A stretch of 10,000 nt of DNA, taken from NCBI RefSeq assembly GCF_008831285.2, contig NC_045140.1:209528-219527 (forward strand). Direction: 5' to 3'. The DNA is from Nymphaea colorata. Lineage: Eukaryota; Streptophyta; Magnoliopsida; Nymphaeales; Nymphaeaceae. The translations under genes and the position numbers were made by a program. Shown one piece after another: positions 7,315-10,000 of this stretch. Each line of letters begins with the position of its first letter. The stretch's first letter is position 1. The notes below the pieces were generated by a model that ran no database searches, was not told where the DNA came from, and worked only from the letters and a program-made list of their open reading frames with translations.

Positions 7315-7827
7315 CAGAGTTAGAATTCTTAGGCGAAGACTCTCTAGGCAAAGTCCTACTTACATTTGGAAGATCGGAAAATCGGCAAGCTATCTTTGCC
7401 AAATCAATCGTATGTGCGGGTTAGAGAAACTGCCCCGAATCTGAGCTAGATCTCTCGGCCTGTTTCTGCAAATTAGTTTTTCGGTGTAGCAGAGCCGAAT
7501 CTGCTGGTTTGTGAAATCTAGCCGTGGAATACCATCGTTTGCATTGGAGCTAGAATCGCTAGTCCCCAAGCTTCGCATTGGTCTATTCCGAGCCGATTCC
7601 GACGGTGGAATTGAAAGTTCGGCTGTCGACCGGATCTCTGTTGTATTCCGGCCAGTTCTGCACTTTCCGGCAGGACTCGTGATTCCAGGCGTGAAAGGAC
7701 GACATTGCCCCTACTCTGGCGAAAGCTCTCGTGAAGGCGACGAGGACACCTTGGTCAATTGTGGAGGCGTCACTCAAACCGCGCCACCGATCGCACCAAG
7801 CTCGAACCCACTTGACTTCGGCTGAAC

Positions 7828-7836
7828 CAGGTAAGT
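7828..7836 (+). promoter_or_regulatory. Canonical 5' splice donor candidate
   Basis: CAG|GTAAGT with the junction at 7830/7831 is a full match to the plant donor consensus. It lies about 1.03 kb downstream of the predicted transcription start. The equivalent site in the 5' LTR would be outside the window. Splicing to the acceptor-like AG at 641, or to one in the leader, would remove most of the long hairpin-rich leader. Confidence 0.4.
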
Positions 7837-7859
7837 TCATTCTCGTTCCTTGATCCTGC

Positions 7860-8415
7860 CACGTGTCGTCCATCCAGGTCTTCTTCCTCAACCCGAATTA
7901 CAGTTATTTCTTAAGTGTCCCATGTAGAGAAACCTTAGGAACACTACTCCCTTGAGTCTAGGACCCTTGACGCCAACTCGCCCCTCTAGCTTTTTGCCCT
8001 AGTCATTTACCTAGTCGCACGAAATCTTATCCGTCCATCGTGCCACGTGTCGTGATCTGAAGCACCACGACCCAGCCTTACCTCCACCTCGTCAAGCCCC
8101 TTTTTCACTAAGTACCCGCGTCTTGCCACCTCGCATTTGCTTTTCCCCACTTAGCGCACCACTTCCCCAACTCGCGCCCCTATTCCTAAACTTTAGGAAA
8201 AGTCACCTTTGGACCCGTTCCTTCCTTGGCCACCTCTCCACTTCGCCCAACCGCAGCTAGTCTCCATCCTTGATCTCCCCACGTGTCGCTATCTCCCCCT
8301 CTTCGAGAATCCACTAAGCCATCTCGCTTAGCTCTTCTCCCTTCTCTTGTAATCTTGTCTAGGTTCATCCCCCTTAGCTTTAAGGAAAGCAACCGTTCAT
8401 CGTGCCAAGTGGCAC
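7860..8415 (+). repeat. Dispersed CCACGTGTCG (G-box/ABRE-like) repeats
   Basis: CACGTG occurs at 7860-7865, 8044-8049 and 8280-8285, each time extended to CCACGTGTCG. A fourth, degenerate copy (GTGCCAAGTGGCAC) lies at 8402-8415. The context is repeated too: 8031-8053 and 8393-8415 share about 19 of 23 bases. CACGTGTC is the core of plant ABA-response/G-box elements. These lie downstream of the TATA box, so they may be intragenic enhancers or simply an old amplified unit. Confidence 0.5.
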
Positions 8416-8416
8416 G
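8401..8416 (+). repeat. Near-palindrome CGTGCCA-AG-TGGCACG
   Basis: A 7-bp perfect stem flanks a 2-bp centre. It is the divergent member of the G-box repeat set, in which CACGTG has become CAAGTG. A 2-nt loop is too tight for a good RNA hairpin, so a DNA-binding palindrome is more likely. Confidence 0.4.
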
Positions 8417-8594
8417 CATCCAACCCCTCGCCTACTCGACCTAACCCACTTGGTCCTAACCCAGCTAGACCTTGACCAGACCTAACCTAGTCAACCCTTT
8501 TTGGTCTTGACCCAAGTTGACTAAACCCAACCTGACCTGACCTAGCCTAGTAGGAACTCGGTCAAACCCGAGCTATCTTAGGTTGAACCCAGTG

Positions 8595-8613
8595 ACTCGA
8601 GCTTACCTCGAGT
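8595..8613 (+). repeat. Perfect 7-bp inverted repeat
   Basis: ACTCGAG (8595-8601) and CTCGAGT (8607-8613) flank a CTTAC loop. A weaker 5-bp stem (CTCGG/CCGAG, 8557-8572) lies just upstream. Confidence 0.4.
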
Positions 8614-9060
8614 GTCCCATTGACCGGACCCAACCGAGCTCACTTGTGATCTCTCTTCATCTCCAACCGGATCACTAAGTCCCAACACCCGAGCCTTATC
8701 TTAGCCTCCCTTGCTCCCTCTACTACCTATCGGCTTAGCCACCTAGTAGCTAGGTTAACCCTCTTCCGCACCTAAGCCCTGTTCCCTCTGACCTACCCGA
8801 GCCCTTAATCTCACTACACTGAACTGGCCTTCCCGTAGAGCCCCGCCCATCCAAGCTAACCCGACCTTAGCTAGGGACTAGGAACAGCCGGAGGCGCTAG
8901 CCGCTCGCTAGCCGTCGTCGGCCAGCTCCTCGGCCACCGCACCGTCGTCGGCATCCTCTGCCGACACCCGTGGCCGAGCCACTTCTAGCGCCAGGTAGGT
9001 AGGCACTGCCGCAAGGCTTTCGCCCCCCTCGGCCGCGCCGCAACCCGCAGGCGCAACTCA

Positions 9061-9364
9061 GGCGACAGGCGGTCGCCTCCTCCTTCCGTCAGCACCGCGG
9101 CATCCTGCCCGCACCTTAGGCGACAGGTGGTCGCGCAATCCCGCTCGGCGCCCTGCAGCAGGTGGCTGCCCGTCTAGCGCTCTGCCGCTCCGTTCGTCCC
9201 ACAGCAGAAGACTGAGGCCGCATCCCGTCTCGGCTGCTCATCCGTAGGCTCTGCCTTAACAGCAGGCGGCTGTTCTCTGTAGCGTACAGTCAGTCCGCAT
9301 CCGACCGCAGGCGGCTATCTCGGCCCGCGTTCTGTCCAAGTCCGCCCGACAGCAGGAGGCTGTC
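9061..9364 (+). repeat. Array of seven 17-nt hairpin units with conserved AGGNG loop
   Basis: Units of 6-nt arm, 5-nt loop and 6-nt arm start at 9061, 9119, 9154, 9200, 9258, 9303 and 9348, spaced 58, 35, 46, 58, 45 and 45 bp. Arms and loops: GGCGAC-AGGCG-GTCGCC, GGCGAC-AGGTG-GTCGCG, TGCAGC-AGGTG-GCTGCC, a decayed unit with AGAAG, AACAGC-AGGCG-GCTGTT, GACCGC-AGGCG-GCTATC, GACAGC-AGGAG-GCTGTC. Five of seven keep at least 5 pairs although the arm sequences differ, so pairing is kept while sequence changes. The last three also stand at 2-108 in the 5' LTR. The region 8880-9060 upstream is equally GC-rich and has weaker stems. Confidence 0.6.
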
Positions 9365-9973
9365 CAGGCCGCGCGCTTCACGCCGGCCCGTGAGCTGCAA
9401 TACCCGGGGCCTAGGCATTCTACCCCGTGGTCTCTCGGCACAGCCAAGGCAGCGCCTTGGCTGGTAACACTCTTCAGCCCTTGTAGATTCGGGGAGGGTG
9501 TTATTTCTGTTTTTGCATTAGGATTCCATCTAGTTTGTTTAATTTGCTGTTTTAGCCCAGGCTTCGGCCAAGCTCCTCTCTGTGGCACCTCGAGGGCCCT
9601 ATCGCCCGAGACACGGTCGCAAGGAGCAGACCTACCCAATTGCTTTCGTTGGGTGTGGTTTGTCCGCTAGAGTGGTTTGCATGGTTTGGTGTGTTTGTGA
9701 GTGAGTTGAGAGTGTTCTTCTGTATCGCTCACGATTGTACTAGCCTGTTACCCTTGTAGTTGCCTGTAGTAGGCTATTCCGTAGTTAGGTGGGGAAACTT
9801 AACCCTGTGTAACTCTGTCCTAGGGATTTTGCGCCGGGGTTTGTCCGGTCGGGTAGATTGTTTGTATTAATTTTACTTAGGGATTTTTGGTTTTTAGGTA
9901 GTACTCAAGTCGGTCTTGGCAGTAGGAGCGTCTTGGTTAGGAAATTCTGGCCTAATCGGGACGAGACCTAACA
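9365..9973 (+). other. Tail of the 3' LTR
   Basis: This is the counterpart of 109-717. It holds the 10-bp stem AGCCAAGGC/GCCTTGGCT with its outer C-G pair (9441-9463), a 6-bp ACCCAA/TTGGGT stem (9634-9654), a G/T-rich stretch, and the T-rich acceptor-like sequence ending at 9897. No gene is supported. The minus-strand frame at 9256-9639 is unlike any protein I know. Confidence 0.7.
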
Positions 9974-10000
9974 GCCACTATCCTACCATCGAAAGTTGAT
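9974..10000. other. Flanking host DNA after the element
   Basis: These 27 bases are unrelated to the element. The first five (GCCAC) should be the target-site duplication if this LTR terminus is intact. The partner copy would lie just before the 5' LTR, outside the window. Confidence 0.7.

Larger units (their letters stand above)
6800..7830 (+). other. LTR middle, first part: no supported gene
   Basis: Several short frames occur on both strands (for example 7511-7825 + and 6959-7402 -), with no domain I recognise, no conserved start context and a low-complexity Ser/Arg/Pro composition. The region contains two perfect inverted repeats, at 7176-7199 and 7296-7314. It is probably transcribed as the untranslated leader of the element. 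Confidence 0.55.
7840..8880 (+). other. C-rich, G-poor block of the LTR
   Basis: There is no gene. The + strand is strongly biased to pyrimidines and C: I counted 23 C against 8 G in 8101-8160 and 29 C against 7 G in 8221-8280. The part from about 8420 to 8600 is a degenerate series of ACC/GACCTAACC/CCTGACC words. The opposite skew follows in the LTR tail (19 G against 7 C in 421-480, the copy of 9677-9736). Confidence 0.55.
1..9973 (+). mobile_element. Ty3/Gypsy chromovirus LTR retrotransposon (5' end outside window)
   Basis: This is a copy-and-paste element that moves through an RNA intermediate. Seen directly: the terminal repeat 1-717 = 9257-9973, a PBS at 720-731, a Gag domain, a pol order of PR-RT-RNaseH-IN followed by a chromodomain, a polypurine tract at 6134-6145, and LTR ends TGTTA/TAACA. 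The two copies stop matching exactly after TAACA (717 and 9973), which fixes the 3' boundary. Integrase after RT/RNase H defines Ty3/Gypsy, and the chromodomain defines chromoviruses. The RT motifs (DELLDEL, VFFDDIL) resemble the Reina lineage from memory, but the LTR length does not, so the lineage is left open. Assuming a full 5' LTR, total length is about 13.1 kb. The coding frame has three in-frame stops, so this copy is probably non-autonomous. Confidence 0.97.
6148..9973 (+). repeat. 3' LTR, complete, 3826 bp
   Basis: The LTR starts TGTTACG at 6148 and ends CCTAACA at 9973, with 5-bp terminal inverted repeats TGTTA/TAACA. The start is set by the polypurine tract and the end by loss of match with the 5' copy. 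The likely parts are U3 from 6148 to about 6795, followed by a very long R+U5. No open frame inside it has a recognisable domain; the longest, on the minus strand at 6959-7402 and 9256-9639, look like chance. Overall it is C-rich in the middle, GC-rich with hairpins at 8880-9370, and G/T-rich at the end. Confidence 0.93.

Noticed and set aside
6959-7402. 147-aa minus-strand frame in the LTR
   Set aside because: It has a low-complexity Ser/Arg/Pro composition and no recognisable family. An antisense accessory ORF is possible in long-LTR elements, but nothing here supports it.
7511-7825. 104-aa + strand frame ending just before the splice donor
   Set aside because: It has no domain and no strong start context. 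Its closeness to the donor is probably coincidence.
8420-8600. Telomere-like CCCTAAA repeat
   Set aside because: The CCTAACC/GACCTAACC words are degenerate and irregular; no true CCCTAAA tandem is present.
9061-9364. CRISPR array
   Set aside because: Units are short, divergent and hairpin-shaped with irregular spacing, inside a plant LTR. There are no identical repeats, no cas genes and a non-prokaryotic context.
9256-9639. 127-aa minus-strand frame in the 3' LTR
   Set aside because: It is Cys/Arg/Ala-rich with no domain. It overlaps the hairpin array, whose GC-rich sequence lowers stop frequency.

Overview
The window is almost entirely one plant LTR retrotransposon: a Ty3/Gypsy element of the chromovirus branch, lying on the + strand. 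The evidence is a long direct terminal repeat (1-717 is repeated at 9257-9973), a primer binding site complementary to plant initiator-Met tRNA at 720-731, and one coding frame for Gag, protease, reverse transcriptase, RNase H, integrase and a C-terminal chromodomain. A polypurine tract sits at 6134-6145, and the LTR termini TGTTA...TAACA mirror each other. The host is probably a seed plant; nothing here identifies the species. I see no host gene, tRNA, rRNA or bacterial feature.

Layout. 1-717 is the last 717 bp of the 5' LTR, whose first 3109 bp lie outside the window. 718-1252 is a structured untranslated leader that begins with the PBS. 1253-6280 is the gag-pol frame. 6148-9973 is the complete 3' LTR of 3826 bp, overlapping the end of the coding frame by 133 bp. 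9974-10000 is 27 bp of flanking host DNA. With a full 5' LTR the element would be about 13.1 kb, with a 5430-bp internal region.

The coding frame has no frameshift over about 5 kb but is cut by three in-frame stops, one of each kind. TAA at 1262-1264 is the fourth codon of gag. TGA at 2414-2416 lies between the capsid-like part of Gag and its zinc knuckle. TAG at 5948-5950 lies between integrase and chromodomain. Every enzyme motif I checked is intact. The 717 bp of paired LTR differ at 5 sites with no indel (99.3% identity), so the insertion is young. The copy is therefore recent, but as read it cannot make a normal polyprotein without stop readthrough or helper proteins.

The LTR is the unusual part. 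It is very long for an element whose RT and RNase H motifs look Reina-like to me. The TATA box is only about 620 bp into it, implying an RNA leader of several kilobases. It carries many perfect inverted repeats, a set of G-box/ABRE-like motifs, a C-rich/G-poor block of about 1 kb, a canonical splice donor, and a family of 17-nt hairpins. The hairpins share an AGGNG loop while their stems differ by compensatory changes. That hairpin family and the possible splicing of the long leader are the best leads for something undescribed.
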